Source: JALYUM01 sp036688685 (GTDB taxonomy: Bacteria; Pseudomonadota; Gammaproteobacteria; Burkholderiales; Burkholderiaceae_D). From it: a stretch of DNA of 64,000 bases. The notes under the pieces were generated by a model that saw nothing but the letters and a program-made list of their open reading frames with translations, made no database searches and was not told the DNA's origin. The DNA lies in NCBI RefSeq assembly GCF_036688685.1, contig NZ_JAQQPS010000015.1:1-64000 (forward strand), written 5' to 3'. This document shows, in pieces, positions 33,978-43,493 of the stretch (positions are counted from its first letter, which is position 1; every line of letters begins with the position of its first letter). A program made the position numbers and the translations under genes.

Positions 33978-36900
33978 ACCCGTCCCACCAGTGCCGCGTG
34001 CATCGCCTCGCGCGCTGTCCCTGGATCTTCCAGGTAATCGATCTTGCCCGCGATGACGGTCGCCACCGGCGCCCCGTCGCGAAACAGGATACGGTTGCCG
34101 GCCAGCGCCGGCACCTTGGGGCCGGGCAGCAAGGTGCCGCACAGGTTCAGCGGATCGATGCCGGAAATGCAGACGAGGCTGGCATCGTGCTCGCGCCGGC
34201 GCATGGCGCGCAGCAGGGGAATGGCTTCCGGCAGCGCGAACTGCTCGCCCGAAAAACCGGCGATGAAGCGCCCGCCGCGAATCTCGCCACGCGCTTCCAG
34301 TCGGTGAAATGCGGGCAGCAGCTCGCGCCAGTTGGGTAGCCAGGACGCCTCGCGTTCGAGCAGGCGCCAGAACATGACGCCGTAGCGACGCAACAGGGTC
34401 AACGCGATGTATTCAAGCGTCGCGGCATCGATGCGCGGTTTTCTGCCAGGCCGGGCCGCATCGACTGCTGGTTCGCCGGACGCTTCACCCACCCTGCGCA
34501 CCAGCGCCCAGCGGCCGGCTTCTTCCATCGTCGGACCGGCGCCGCGGCGGCGCTTGCGGTCATTGCTGGCGCGCTTGGTGGCTGGTAGCAGCATGGCGCG
34601 CATGCCGGCAAAGCTGTCGGCGTTGATCAGGCCGGCCGACACCAGTTCGCCCAGTGCCGTTTCCAGCTCCACTGGCAGCAGGCGGGCATCCTGTTGCAGC
34701 TCGTCGAAGAACATCGCGCCGTGGCGCTGCAAGGCGTCGAACACGGCGCCGGCCCGTGACGACAGCGCCGGTGCTGCTGCATCAGGCGACAAGCCATGCC
34801 ACAGCGCCACCTGGCGGCGCGGCAGCAGCACGATGGGCGTGGCGCGCACCGGGCCGCCGGCGCCGCCGCGCCCACCAATCCGCGTCCACACCAGTTTGCC
34901 GGCGCGGCACAGTTCATCGAGCCACAGGATGGAATAGTCGCGCAGGCGCACGGCCAGCAACTCGCTTTCCCATGCGCCGGCGGCGGCTTCAAAACCTTCC
35001 AGCTGGGCCAGGATGGCAGGCAGCGCCTCTTGCCCCTGCATTTGCATGCCTAGCGCCAGGTGCTGCCAGTCGAACAGGAAGCGCATGAAGTCCTGGCGCT
35101 CGACCGGTTCGATTTCGCGCCGCAGGCGCTTGATGGTGTAGCGGTGAATGCGCGCCAGCAGGTGGCGTTCGCACCATTCTTCGTCGCGTGCGCCGGGTGT
35201 GAAGTGGCCGCGCATGACATAGCCCTCGGTTTCCAGGTGCGTGAGCGCGATGGCGGCGCTGCCGGGACCAAGGTGCAGGCTGGCCGCGATGACAGCGAGT
35301 GGCTGCGGCCCGAAGCCGGACAGGCGCGCGCGCAGCAGTTCGACCAGGGCGGTGTCTTGCGTCCACGGCTCGGCGCTGCGGTGGCTGTCCGGCACTGTCA
35401 ATGGCGGCGTGGCCAACGCCTGGGGATACGCTGCCTGCAACAGGTCGAGGCGCTCCAGCGCCACCCAGAAATCGACTGCGCCATCGCGCAGGCGCGTCAC
35501 GCGGCCGGCTTCGGCCAGGTCTTCCAGCCATTCTGGCCAGCCGTCCTGGTGCATCGCCTCGGCGCGCGTGATAAACCCCAGCGCCACCAGCGCTTCCTGG
35601 ACTTCGTCGCTGTTTCTGGCCTGCGGCCAGGCCTCGTCGGCCACGCTGGCAATGGCGCCGACGTCGAGCGCGCCGAGGTCGTCGGTCGAGGCCGGGTCGG
35701 CCCAGCGGCGGCTTTGCACGGCCTGGGTGCGGCGCTCTTCCAGCGGCGCGTCGTCGAGGAAGGCGTAGGGACGGGCGTTCAGGATTTCCATCGCCAGCAT
35801 CGACGGCGCCGGCAAGTCGCGCGCAATCAGGCGCACGTCGCCCGCTTCCATGCGCCGCAGCAGGGCCAGCCAGCCTTCGCTGTCCATCGCTTCGTGCAGG
35901 CAGTCGTCAAGCGTCTGGTCGACCAGCGGGTGACTGGGCAGCTCGCGCTCACCGACGATGTTTTCCAGGCAGGCCGCCTGGTCGGGGAACACGGCGGCCA
36001 GCAAATCGTCGCTTTTCATGCGCTGCAATTGCGGCGCGACGCGGCGCCCGCCGCTGAAACGGGGCAGGGCCAGCGCGGTGGTGGCGTTCCAGCGCCAACG
36101 CACATTGAACAGGGGCGCGTCGAGCAACGCCTGCACCAGTATGCCTTCGGCGGTCGTCGATTTCAGGTAGCGCCAGACTTCTTCCAGCGGAAAACTGTGC
36201 GCTTCGGACAGCGACAGGATGATCGCGTCCTCGGTCGCCGCGGCCTGCAGTTCGAAGTTGAAACTGCGGCAGAAGCGCTTGCGCAGGGCCAGCCCCCAGG
36301 CGCGATTGATGCGGCTGCCGTAAGGCGTATGGATTACCAGTTGCATGCCGCCGGTTTCGTCGAAGAAGCGCTCCATGATCAGCGTGTCCTGGGTCGGCAG
36401 GGCGCCCAGCGCATTGCGCGCGCGTGCGAGGTACTCGGCGATCTGGCGCGCGGCGTCTTCCTGCAGGCCGAGGTGCTCCAGCAGCCAGTCGACGCCGCGT
36501 TCCAGCGCGGGCGCGCCATCGTGCTCGCCCATGGCGCGTTCGACGTCGGCGCGCAGGCGCGCCACGCCGCTGGACAATTCATCGCTGCGGCCCGGCGCTT
36601 CGCCCAGCCAGAACGGGATATTCGGCGCCGCGCCGTGGCCGTCTTCGACGCGCACCTTGCCCGCTTCGATGCGCAGGATGCGATAGGACGTGTTCCCGAG
36701 TTGAAAAACGTCACCGGCCAGGCTTTCGACGGCGAAGTCCTCGTGGACGGTGCCGATCGACAGGCCGGCCGGCTCCAGCAGCACGGTGAAATCGGCATTG
36801 TCGGGGATGGTGCCGCCCGAGGTGACGGCGGCCAGTTTGCCGCCGCGCCGGCCGCGTACGGTCTGGGTCGCGGCATCGCGGTGGATATAGCTGCCGCGCA

Positions 36901-38302
36901 CGCCCATGCGGGTGGTGTAGCCGTCGGCCAGCATGCGCAGCACGGCATCAAAACGCTCGCGTGCCAAATGTGCGAACGGGGTGGCGCGGCGCACCAGGGC
37001 GAATAAATCGTCTTCGCGCCATTCGGTGGACGCCACTTCGGCCACGATCTGCTGGGCCAGCACATCGAGCGGCGCGAGCGGGATGCGCAGCGCATCGAGT
37101 TCGCCGCGGCGCACGCAGTCGAGCAGGGCGGCGCATTCGACCAGGTCGTCGCGCGAGGTCGGGAACAGGCGTCCCTTGGGCGTGCCGCCCACCTGGTGGC
37201 CGGAGCGGCCGACCCGTTGCAGGAAGGCCGCGATATTGCGGGGCGAACCGATCTGGCAGACCAGGTCGACGTCGCCGATGTCGATACCCAGTTCGAGCGA
37301 GGCGGTGGCGATCAGCACCTGCAGATCGCCAGCCTTTAAACGCTGTTCGGCGGCGAGGCGGTATTCCTTGGCCAGGCTGCCGTGGTGCGCGGCCACGTGC
37401 TCCGGCCCGAGCCGTTCGCCGAGGTGGCGCGCGACGCGTTCGGCCATGCGCCGGGTATTGACGAAAATGAGCGTGGTGCGGTGCAGGACCACCAGTTCGG
37501 CCATGCGGTCGTAGACGCGCTCCCACACTTCGTTGGGCATCACCGCATCGAGCGGCACCGGCGGCAGTTCGAGGCCGAGGTCGCGCGCGCGCACGTGGCC
37601 GACGTCGACCACGGCGCAGTCGCCCTGCGCGCCGACCAGAAATTGCGCCACGCTCGATAGCGGCTTCTGGGTGGCGGACAGGCCGATGCGCACGGGCGCG
37701 CGGCCGCACAGGGCGTCGAGGCGTTCGAGGCTGAGTGCCAGATGGCTGCCGCGCTTGCTGCCAGCCACCGCGTGGATTTCATCGACAATCACGGTGCGCA
37801 CGGTCGCCAGCATGGCGCGCCCGGAATCCGAACCGAGCAGCACATACAAGGATTCGGGCGTGGTGACCAGGATGTGCGGCGCGCGCTTGCGCATGGCGCT
37901 GCGTTCGGCGGTGGTGGTATCGCCGGTGCGCACCGCGCTGCGGATGCCGTGCGGGGCCAGTCCCATGGCTTTGAGTTCGCGGTCGATGCCTGCCAGCGGA
38001 GCGTCCAGGTTCAGGCGAATGTCGTTCGACAGCGCCTTTAAGGGCGAGATGTACAGCACTTGCGTGGCATCGGGCAGGGCTTGCTCGATGCTGTCGCAGA
38101 CCAGTGCATCGATGGCGGCGAGGAAGGCGGTGAGTGTTTTGCCGGACCCGGTGGGCGCGGCGACCAGGGTCGCGCGGCGCGCCTGAATCAGCGGCCAGGC
38201 GCGCAGCTGGGCAACGGTGGCAGAGGGGAAGGCGGCGTCAAACCAGCGCGCGACGGCCGGGTGGAAGTCGTGGGTAGCGGTAGCGGGATGGCTGTCATTC
38301 AT
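33971..38302 (-). CDS. lhr: Lhr-type large ATP-dependent helicase
   Basis: The product is 1443 residues from the ATG at 38302; a TTG at 38311 is not used. Superfamily 2 motifs lie in the N-terminal ~870 residues, including motif I APTGSGKT (49-56), DEIH (174-177) and a helicase C-terminal domain with QRVGRSGHQ. A Lhr core with winged-helix and beta-barrel regions follows, then a long C-terminal domain typical of bacterial Lhr, which is about 1500 residues in E. coli. Lhr is a 3'-5' ssDNA translocase and DNA:RNA helicase linked to repair. It stands alone, convergent with the monooxygenase gene. Confidence 0.92.
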   Translation of the reverse strand: MNDSHPATATHDFHPAVARWFDAAFPSATVAQLRAWPLIQARRATLVAAPTGSGKTLTAFLAAIDALVCDSIEQALPDATQVLYISPLKALSNDIRLNLDAPLAGIDRELKAMGLAPHGIRSAVRTGDTTTAERSAMRKRAPHILVTTPESLYVLLGSDSGRAMLATVRTVIVDEIHAVAGSKRGSHLALSLERLDALCGRAPVRIGLSATQKPLSSVAQFLVGAQGDCAVVDVGHVRARDLGLELPPVPLDAVMPNEVWERVYDRMAELVVLHRTTLIFVNTRRMAERVARHLGERLGPEHVAAHHGSLAKEYRLAAEQRLKAGDLQVLIATASLELGIDIGDVDLVCQIGSPRNIAAFLQRVGRSGHQVGGTPKGRLFPTSRDDLVECAALLDCVRRGELDALRIPLAPLDVLAQQIVAEVASTEWREDDLFALVRRATPFAHLARERFDAVLRMLADGYTTRMGVRGSYIHRDAATQTVRGRRGGKLAAVTSGGTIPDNADFTVLLEPAGLSIGTVHEDFAVESLAGDVFQLGNTSYRILRIEAGKVRVEDGHGAAPNIPFWLGEAPGRSDELSSGVARLRADVERAMGEHDGAPALERGVDWLLEHLGLQEDAARQIAEYLARARNALGALPTQDTLIMERFFDETGGMQLVIHTPYGSRINRAWGLALRKRFCRSFNFELQAAATEDAIILSLSEAHSFPLEEVWRYLKSTTAEGILVQALLDAPLFNVRWRWNATTALALPRFSGGRRVAPQLQRMKSDDLLAAVFPDQAACLENIVGERELPSHPLVDQTLDDCLHEAMDSEGWLALLRRMEAGDVRLIARDLPAPSMLAMEILNARPYAFLDDAPLEERRTQAVQSRRWADPASTDDLGALDVGAIASVADEAWPQARNSDEVQEALVALGFITRAEAMHQDGWPEWLEDLAEAGRVTRLRDGAVDFWVALERLDLLQAAYPQALATPPLTVPDSHRSAEPWTQDTALVELLRARLSGFGPQPLAVIAASLHLGPGSAAIALTHLETEGYVMRGHFTPGARDEEWCERHLLARIHRYTIKRLRREIEPVERQDFMRFLFDWQHLALGMQMQGQEALPAILAQLEGFEAAAGAWESELLAVRLRDYSILWLDELCRAGKLVWTRIGGRGGAGGPVRATPIVLLPRRQVALWHGLSPDAAAPALSSRAGAVFDALQRHGAMFFDELQQDARLLPVELETALGELVSAGLINADSFAGMRAMLLPATKRASNDRKRRRGAGPTMEEAGRWALVRRVGEASGEPAVDAARPGRKPRIDAATLEYIALTLLRRYGVMFWRLLEREASWLPNWRELLPAFHRLEARGEIRGGRFIAGFSGEQFALPEAIPLLRAMRRREHDASLVCISGIDPLNLCGTLLPGPKVPALAGNRILFRDGAPVATVIAGKIDYLEDPGTAREAMHAALVGRVY

Positions 38303-38371
38303 TGGTGACAAGTGGGGGCAGCCGGCCTGTTGGCAAGTGCCGATTGTACTGCTTGTGACCCGCTTGCCACA

Positions 38372-38884
38372 TCAGGATGGCGAATTGTCGGCGATCGTCA
38401 GGTAGACCAGGATTTTGCCAGCGGCGTGACAGGTCAAGCCCCGTACTGGCCGCCCTGAGCGGGTGAGCGTCGTCTGTACTGCGCGGCATTGAGGGAGCGT
38501 CGATAAATCGACGGTCGTGTTCTTCCTCTTCTCGAGCAGGTCCCGAAATGGCGCGGCCAGCCATGGCCTTGCCGATTCCGGCGCGATCCATACCGCTGCT
38601 GCGCTGGCCGGCTTGACGAACGCTTGCTGATCGACCGGTGTCAACTGCGCAACAAGGGTGACATAGTCGGTCGGCCCGGGGACCCAGCCGGTGAATTCTG
38701 GCGTGCCGAAGATTTCCCACTGCGCAGAAGCCGGGCGAGCCTCGAGACGGACGATTGTTTGCAGCGCGGCGACATCGGTCGACACCATCGCTGCATCATT
38801 CTGGAAGCGGCATCCGGACAGCCATGCCGCAGCCAGAACGCATGCCGCGCCGGCACACCACCGGCTGAAGCGGGGCGTTTTCAT
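38372..38884 (-). CDS. Lipoprotein of the T6SS locus, unknown function
   Basis: The product is 170 residues. A lipoprotein signal peptide ends WLSGC with the lipidated cysteine at position 25. The mature part has no recognised domain and does not look like TssJ, which is a transthyretin-like fold of similar length with different spacing; this point is by inspection only. Two cysteines remain (about positions 133 and 152), perhaps a disulphide. It overlaps the preceding membrane protein gene by 4 bp (ATGA on the minus strand), so it is made with it. It is probably a periplasmic partner of that protein at the T6SS locus. Confidence 0.75.
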   Translation of the reverse strand: MKTPRFSRWCAGAACVLAAAWLSGCRFQNDAAMVSTDVAALQTIVRLEARPASAQWEIFGTPEFTGWVPGPTDYVTLVAQLTPVDQQAFVKPASAAAVWIAPESARPWLAAPFRDLLEKRKNTTVDLSTLPQCRAVQTTLTRSGRPVRGLTCHAAGKILVYLTIADNSPS

Positions 38885-40257
38885 GCCTGCGCCATGGCCG
38901 GTCGCAGAACGGCGGCAACCCGCTGGAATGCATCGTCATTGGATAACCAGAGCACCGGTTCGCTGCGTTCGCATGCGTAGTGACTTGCCAGTGCCAGTGC
39001 GGACAGGGCCGGTACCGCACCGCAGGCCCCGCTGGCGTGGCCGAAGGTGACGATGTCCTGCTGGTCGTCGAGCTGCGGCGCTGCGCTGCCGGCAAAGCCC
39101 ATCAGTTCGAGCATACGGCTGGGACGCAGGCTGGTGTCGGCGACGATCATCGCCAGCGCGGCGGGATCGCCGGCGGCATGCGCCAGGTTGGTCAGCAGCG
39201 GCGGGATGGGTGCGCGGGCGGCGTCGGCCGAGGTGTCGCGGCGGCCAACGTGGAGTGGCGCCAGCAGGGCGCTGCCGCTGGACTGGGCGGCATTGGTCAG
39301 CAGCAGGCCGATCGCCCCTTCGCCCGGGGTGCGGCCCTGTGGCTGGGTGGCGGTGAACAGGGTGCCGCTGGCCGACCACGCCGCGACGGTGTCGTCGCCC
39401 AGGTGGGACGCGCAGGCGATCAGGAGACAGGTCACCGGCCCGGTTGCGGCGCGCACGGCCAGCTGGTCCAGCAGTGCGGCAGGGACGGGATCGAGCAGGT
39501 CGGTGCCATCGGGCGCGCCGAGGTCGATGCGTTCCAGTGGCCATCCGGCTTGGGCGACGGTGTGCTGCAGCCACATGCCGGCCGCGTGGCGCTGGCTGGC
39601 GCCCCAGTCGGACGGCAGGATGGCTACCAGTTGCAGCGCTGGTGTGGCTTTGGCGTCCTCCTGCAGTGCGAGGACGGCGTGGCCGGCCAGTTCGCGCGCG
39701 ACCTGGGTGCCGAGTATCAGCGCGCGCCAGTCTTCGTCGCGCAACGGCGCCGTGATGTCCGTGGTGGACAGCCAGGCGGTGATCTCGTCCTGCAATGCCG
39801 GTTCATCGGCACCGCTGCAGCGCGCAGTGAGCAAGGGTAACCCGTCCGGATCGGTCAGCGTTGCGTCGAGTGCCGGGCGCGCCGACTTGTCTGTCAGCTT
39901 GCTGGCCACTTCTGCCACCGAGGCGCCATGGGGCGAACGCAGCGCCGTCGCCCGGATTGCGAGTGACTGGGCGCTTGAGTTTTGCACCGGTATGGCTGCG
40001 ACGTCGTGCACGGGAGCGGGCGCTGGGGCCCTGGCCGGCTCGGCCAGGCGCTTGCGGGTGACCAGCGCGGCGCCCAGCAGGGCGCCCGGCAACAGAAACA
40101 GGTAAAACAGCAGTTCGCCGGTGCCGGGATCGCCGTCCCGCGCGCGCCAATAGGCAACCGCGCCGATCCAGCAGGCGCCGAACGCGAGGAGGGCGAGCAG
40201 GCAGCCGGTAAGCCAACTGCGCAGCGGGGAGGGGGGCACGGCAGTCGTCGTCATCAT
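38881..40257 (-). CDS. T6SS-associated membrane protein with ketosynthase-like fold rhythm
   Basis: The product is 458 residues. The first ATG at 40257 follows GAGGTG at a good distance; an ATG at 40254 is also possible. Two hydrophobic segments near the N-terminus (WLTGCLLALLAFGACWIGAVAYW, LLFYLFLLPGALLGAALV) place a long domain on one side of the membrane. That domain has the glycine/alanine-rich turns and LLIACASHLGDD/GHASGACGA segments seen in thiolase-like folds but lacks an obvious active-site cysteine. Genes of this form accompany PAAR, VgrG and TssK in betaproteobacteria, so a structural or effector-loading role is likely. It overlaps the lipoprotein gene and follows PAAR by 9 bp. Confidence 0.72.
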   Translation of the reverse strand: MMTTTAVPPSPLRSWLTGCLLALLAFGACWIGAVAYWRARDGDPGTGELLFYLFLLPGALLGAALVTRKRLAEPARAPAPAPVHDVAAIPVQNSSAQSLAIRATALRSPHGASVAEVASKLTDKSARPALDATLTDPDGLPLLTARCSGADEPALQDEITAWLSTTDITAPLRDEDWRALILGTQVARELAGHAVLALQEDAKATPALQLVAILPSDWGASQRHAAGMWLQHTVAQAGWPLERIDLGAPDGTDLLDPVPAALLDQLAVRAATGPVTCLLIACASHLGDDTVAAWSASGTLFTATQPQGRTPGEGAIGLLLTNAAQSSGSALLAPLHVGRRDTSADAARAPIPPLLTNLAHAAGDPAALAMIVADTSLRPSRMLELMGFAGSAAPQLDDQQDIVTFGHASGACGAVPALSALALASHYACERSEPVLWLSNDDAFQRVAAVLRPAMAQA

Positions 40258-40266
40258 GGTTGCACC

Positions 40267-40536
40267 TCAAATATTGTCGATGGTGGTTTGCTGCCCGGCG
40301 ATCAGCGTCGCGCCGCAGGCGGTCTTGTCGCCCGCGCGCGCGGCCGGCTTGCCGTCGACGATCAAGGTGCTGTCGCCGCTGATGATGGGCGTGCTGCCGT
40401 GGCCTTTGATCGGGCAGACGGTCTTGTCGCCCATGCGGGCGATGCCGATGCCGCCAATGTCCGAATGGGGCGAGGCTTCGATGACGACACCGCCGTGGGA
40501 GGTTTTGTCGCCGAGGCGGATCAAGGGGCCGGACAT
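40267..40536 (-). CDS. PAAR-domain T6SS spike-tip protein
   Basis: The product is 89 residues and consists only of the PAAR domain, which caps the VgrG spike. Repeats such as PLIRLGDKTSHGGVVIEASPHS, IARMGDKTVCPIKGHG and DGKPAARAGDKTACGATL carry the three histidine/cysteine ligands (His14, His43-type and Cys) that bind zinc at the tip. No effector domain is fused to it. It lies in the minus-strand T6SS operon between the immunity gene and the membrane protein, so it is likely to be delivered with the VgrG encoded upstream. Confidence 0.93.
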   Translation of the reverse strand: MSGPLIRLGDKTSHGGVVIEASPHSDIGGIGIARMGDKTVCPIKGHGSTPIISGDSTLIVDGKPAARAGDKTACGATLIAGQQTTIDNI

Positions 40537-40561
40537 GAGGATTCCCTTCGAACGTTTTCAG

Positions 40562-41083
40562 TTAATGAGATCGGTGACACAATGCATGCGCATCGTTACT
40601 GCCGCGGTAGTTATTAGGGATGATTACTATCTCGATCTTTCCGGGCTTTATCGGTTTCATACAAAAATTTGCGCGGTAGGCGATCATGTTGGAGTTTTCA
40701 TGCCTTGCTACTACACTGACGCTGTAAACATGAAACATTGCTAATTGCTTGTGCACTCGTTCGGTAGCGTCTCCTGGAACCACGCCGTAACGGACGCACT
40801 CCGAGGGAAGAATGAGATTTTTCGGTGCCGGATCGTCAGCCACAAAGCGCCAAAATTCTTCAGGATATCTCCCAGCAACGCTGGAAATGTTTTCGGAGAC
40901 TGCGATTCCGTGAAGCGGAAGGCCGTTCTTGGTTTCATTGTCTGATTGAATAGAAAAGCATGGGCGTCCGTCCGACTCTGTCACGATTGCCGTGCCCATT
41001 CGCGATGTGGCCGTCGCTAACGTATGTAGCGAGCATATTGATGCGAGGGCAATATAAGACACACATTTTTTCACGCGATCCAT
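40562..41083 (-). CDS. Putative periplasmic immunity protein for the VgrG-linked effector
   Basis: The product is 173 residues; the ATG at 41083 follows GGTGG, 1 bp after the VgrG stop. A signal peptide (YIALASICSLHTLATA) sends it to the periplasm; ASIC could be an atypical lipobox. The mature sequence (DGRPCFSIQ, VAGRYPEEFWRFVADD, CVRYGV, FHVYSVSVVA, NFCMKP) matches, as I recall it, the family named putative T6SS immunity periplasmic lipoprotein. Cysteines in the mature part may form disulphides. Its GC content is much lower than that of the core T6SS genes. Position directly after the effector-bearing VgrG supports an immunity role against a periplasm-acting toxin. Confidence 0.75.
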   Translation of the reverse strand: MDRVKKCVSYIALASICSLHTLATATSRMGTAIVTESDGRPCFSIQSDNETKNGLPLHGIAVSENISSVAGRYPEEFWRFVADDPAPKNLILPSECVRYGVVPGDATERVHKQLAMFHVYSVSVVARHENSNMIAYRANFCMKPIKPGKIEIVIIPNNYRGSNDAHALCHRSH

Positions 41084-41084
41084 T

Positions 41085-43493
41085 TTATCCACCGGGAAGG
41101 TTCGTTTTATCGCTCGGATTAGAAATAAACTTTGCGAGAACTTTCTCATAGAGAGAAATGTCATCCTTGTGTTTCTTCTCAAAAATTTCTAACGCTGCGC
41201 CATCGCCTAATTTTTTTATGGCCCAGTAATCGGCCAAAATATTTCCCTGCGCTTCCATATTATACGAGGACAGATTTTTTCTTTCATCTAAAGTGTATCT
41301 ATAGTCAAGTCCGATACGTATGGCACCTCTAAACCGTACCCAGTATCCCAATTGATACTGCCATACGTGAACCATTTCGTGCATGAACCAAAGTGTGTCT
41401 CGAATCGTCGTCGAGAAGTCCGGTAAAAATTCTTTTGGGTTAAAATACATCTCGCCATTTGGCGTCATTGCCGTATCGTCAGGTTGCAATCCAAACCAAA
41501 GATATTCGCCATTGTGAATCTTCACCTTCGAATAGTCGATCGAATCAAAGAATATGCTTTGGGCCTCGGCGATTTCTCCGGGTGTCAAACCACGGGCTTC
41601 TCCTTCCGGTGTCTGCACGATTACTGACGAAGTACCGATGTCCCTTTCATTGGTGGAAACTTCAGTTACTTTTACTTTTAAAGCTTCTTGAGGTTGCTTT
41701 CGAGCGGAACAGCAGTCTTCCTGTCGGACTGGTACCAAAGTAGCTTCCACGATAGCCTGCGATTCACTCGTCACAATTCGTGCTGTTCTTCCTTCTTTGT
41801 CCGTTACGCCCGTTTGAATGGTGCCGTCGTCAAGCGTCACCTGATACTTGACGTTTGCGAGAAGTGCCTGGTTTTTGTTTTTAAACTGGATCTGTTCGTC
41901 GTGCAAATGATTCGACACATGAAGTGCGACTTGCTCCACGCGCGATTCAGGCAATTCGTTCAAGACCGTTGATCGCTTCGCGCCTGCGTCGATGAGATGC
42001 TGCCCACCCTTCGCCGTAAAATTCCCCGTGCAAGCAAACGTGATATCCCCGCCCTCGAGCGTGATCGACGACTGCCCCGCCTGCAGCACCACCTTCGCTT
42101 TGCCCTGGATGGCAATGACGTCATTGACCGACAGCGCCACCACCTCCTTGTCCGCGACAATCTCCAGCTGGTCCGTGTGCGCCTCGACCGACACTGGCTC
42201 ATTCGCCGCAATCGCGTGGATGCCGCCGCCATGCGTGAACAGGCTGAGGTTGTTCCCCGCCACCGACGACAGCGTGGACCCGGCAGCCACGTGCAGGTCA
42301 GACTGGGTGGTCCAATGCAGCTGCTGCCCCGCACTGATCACGGTCGACGCGGCCGTCGCCCAGTTCATCGACGCCGCTGCATCGAACAGCACGGCTGGCG
42401 CGCCGAAGCGCTCCACCGGCTGCGCCGCATCGACTTCACGTGAACCGGCGCTGGCCTTGGCGGCAAGCTGGCCGTTCACCGGACCGTCATACTTCCCGTT
42501 CGCTGTCGGGTCGACCAGCGCAATCAAGTCGGTCTGTGCCTTGCAGGCATCCTTGCTGGCCAGCGCATGATGCTGCCCGGCCGATTGTGTCAAGGCCTCG
42601 TCGAGCGCGTGCGCGCCCTTGAACAGGGACACGGCCTCCTGCACATCCATCTGCGTCGACGTGACGCCAGTCCCCGCCGCTACCCGCGCGCTGGTCGACA
42701 CCAGCACTCCCTGCGCCCCGCGCAGCGCAACCCAGGCATCCGTGCGCAATTCAAAGCCGCTACCGCGACTGGCGCCGCGCGTCGACGAGCCGGCGGCCTG
42801 CGCCACCAGCACACCCAGGCTCAACTCCGCTGCGGCACTGCTGCTGACCAGGCGCGTGCGCGGCTGCTCCTGGGTGTCGTCCAGCTGCCACTGGTTGTAG
42901 CCGCCACCGTCGAAATTCTCGGTGTGGATCCCGGACAGCACGCCGGCGTGGTTGGCGGCGGCATCCACGCCGCCCTGGAACGGCGGCGGCGCCACGCCGT
43001 TGTGTAACTGGCCGACGACAAGCGGCCGGTCGATGTCGCCTTCGACGAACGCCACCAGTACCTCGGTGCCGATGCGCGGGATGAACTGGCTGCCCCAGTT
43101 GGGGCCGGCCAGTCCTTCGGCCACGCGCACCCAAGCGCCGCAACTGGCGTCGCCCGGCGCGTTGCCGCCGCTGACGCTGCCGTGTTCCAGCCCGCCCGGA
43201 TTGGGACGGACGCCACGCTGCCAGGGAAACTGGACCCTGACCTGGTGGTCGCGCGTGGTGGTCGCCACCGTGCCGGCCAAACCCACCACCAGCGCGACCT
43301 GCGTGCCGGACACCGTGCACGGGTGCGCCGCAGCCGTCGCCGGCGGGACCAGGGCGACGCTGTCGCGCACACAAGCAAAGTGGTTGCGGTAGGTGCCGCT
43401 CGCGAGCGCCGTCGAGCCCTTGATCCCGGTGCGCAGATTGTTGCGCGCCGCATGCGTCACCCATAGCACCGTAAACGCGTTCTCGCCGTTCGG
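41085..43493 (-). CDS. vgrG: VgrG C-terminal part with metallopeptidase-like effector domain (out of frame with N-terminal part)
   Basis: About 802 residues in a frame -1 relative to the N-terminal portion. It begins PNGENAFTVLWVTHAA and includes the OB/gp5-like spike (RDHQVRVQFPWQRG, VGQLHNG), a DUF2345 region (QSSITLEGGDITFACTG) and a lower-GC extension from ~41,960 downward. The extension has a small beta domain (VKYQVTLDDGTIQTGVTDKEGRT) and then a domain with HEMVH at 41367-41381. HExxH with a nearby Trp-Gln (HVWQYQ) is the form seen in predicted zinc peptidases fused to Rhs and VgrG proteins. The extension is the probable effector. It ends 1 bp before the putative immunity gene. Confidence 0.85.
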   Translation of the reverse strand, partial: PNGENAFTVLWVTHAARNNLRTGIKGSTALASGTYRNHFACVRDSVALVPPATAAAHPCTVSGTQVALVVGLAGTVATTTRDHQVRVQFPWQRGVRPNPGGLEHGSVSGGNAPGDASCGAWVRVAEGLAGPNWGSQFIPRIGTEVLVAFVEGDIDRPLVVGQLHNGVAPPPFQGGVDAAANHAGVLSGIHTENFDGGGYNQWQLDDTQEQPRTRLVSSSAAAELSLGVLVAQAAGSSTRGASRGSGFELRTDAWVALRGAQGVLVSTSARVAAGTGVTSTQMDVQEAVSLFKGAHALDEALTQSAGQHHALASKDACKAQTDLIALVDPTANGKYDGPVNGQLAAKASAGSREVDAAQPVERFGAPAVLFDAAASMNWATAASTVISAGQQLHWTTQSDLHVAAGSTLSSVAGNNLSLFTHGGGIHAIAANEPVSVEAHTDQLEIVADKEVVALSVNDVIAIQGKAKVVLQAGQSSITLEGGDITFACTGNFTAKGGQHLIDAGAKRSTVLNELPESRVEQVALHVSNHLHDEQIQFKNKNQALLANVKYQVTLDDGTIQTGVTDKEGRTARIVTSESQAIVEATLVPVRQEDCCSARKQPQEALKVKVTEVSTNERDIGTSSVIVQTPEGEARGLTPGEIAEAQSIFFDSIDYSKVKIHNGEYLWFGLQPDDTAMTPNGEMYFNPKEFLPDFSTTIRDTLWFMHEMVHVWQYQLGYWVRFRGAIRIGLDYRYTLDERKNLSSYNMEAQGNILADYWAIKKLGDGAALEIFEKKHKDDISLYEKVLAKFISNPSDKTNLPGG

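Noticed and set aside
35060..37006. Plus-strand open frame of 648 codons opposite the Lhr-type helicase
   Set aside because: Shadow of a recognised helicase with clear motifs.
38372..38884. TssJ identity for the lipoprotein at the T6SS locus
   Set aside because: The mature sequence lacks the TssJ pattern by eye, and the gene is not near tssL or tssM. A profile search would settle it.
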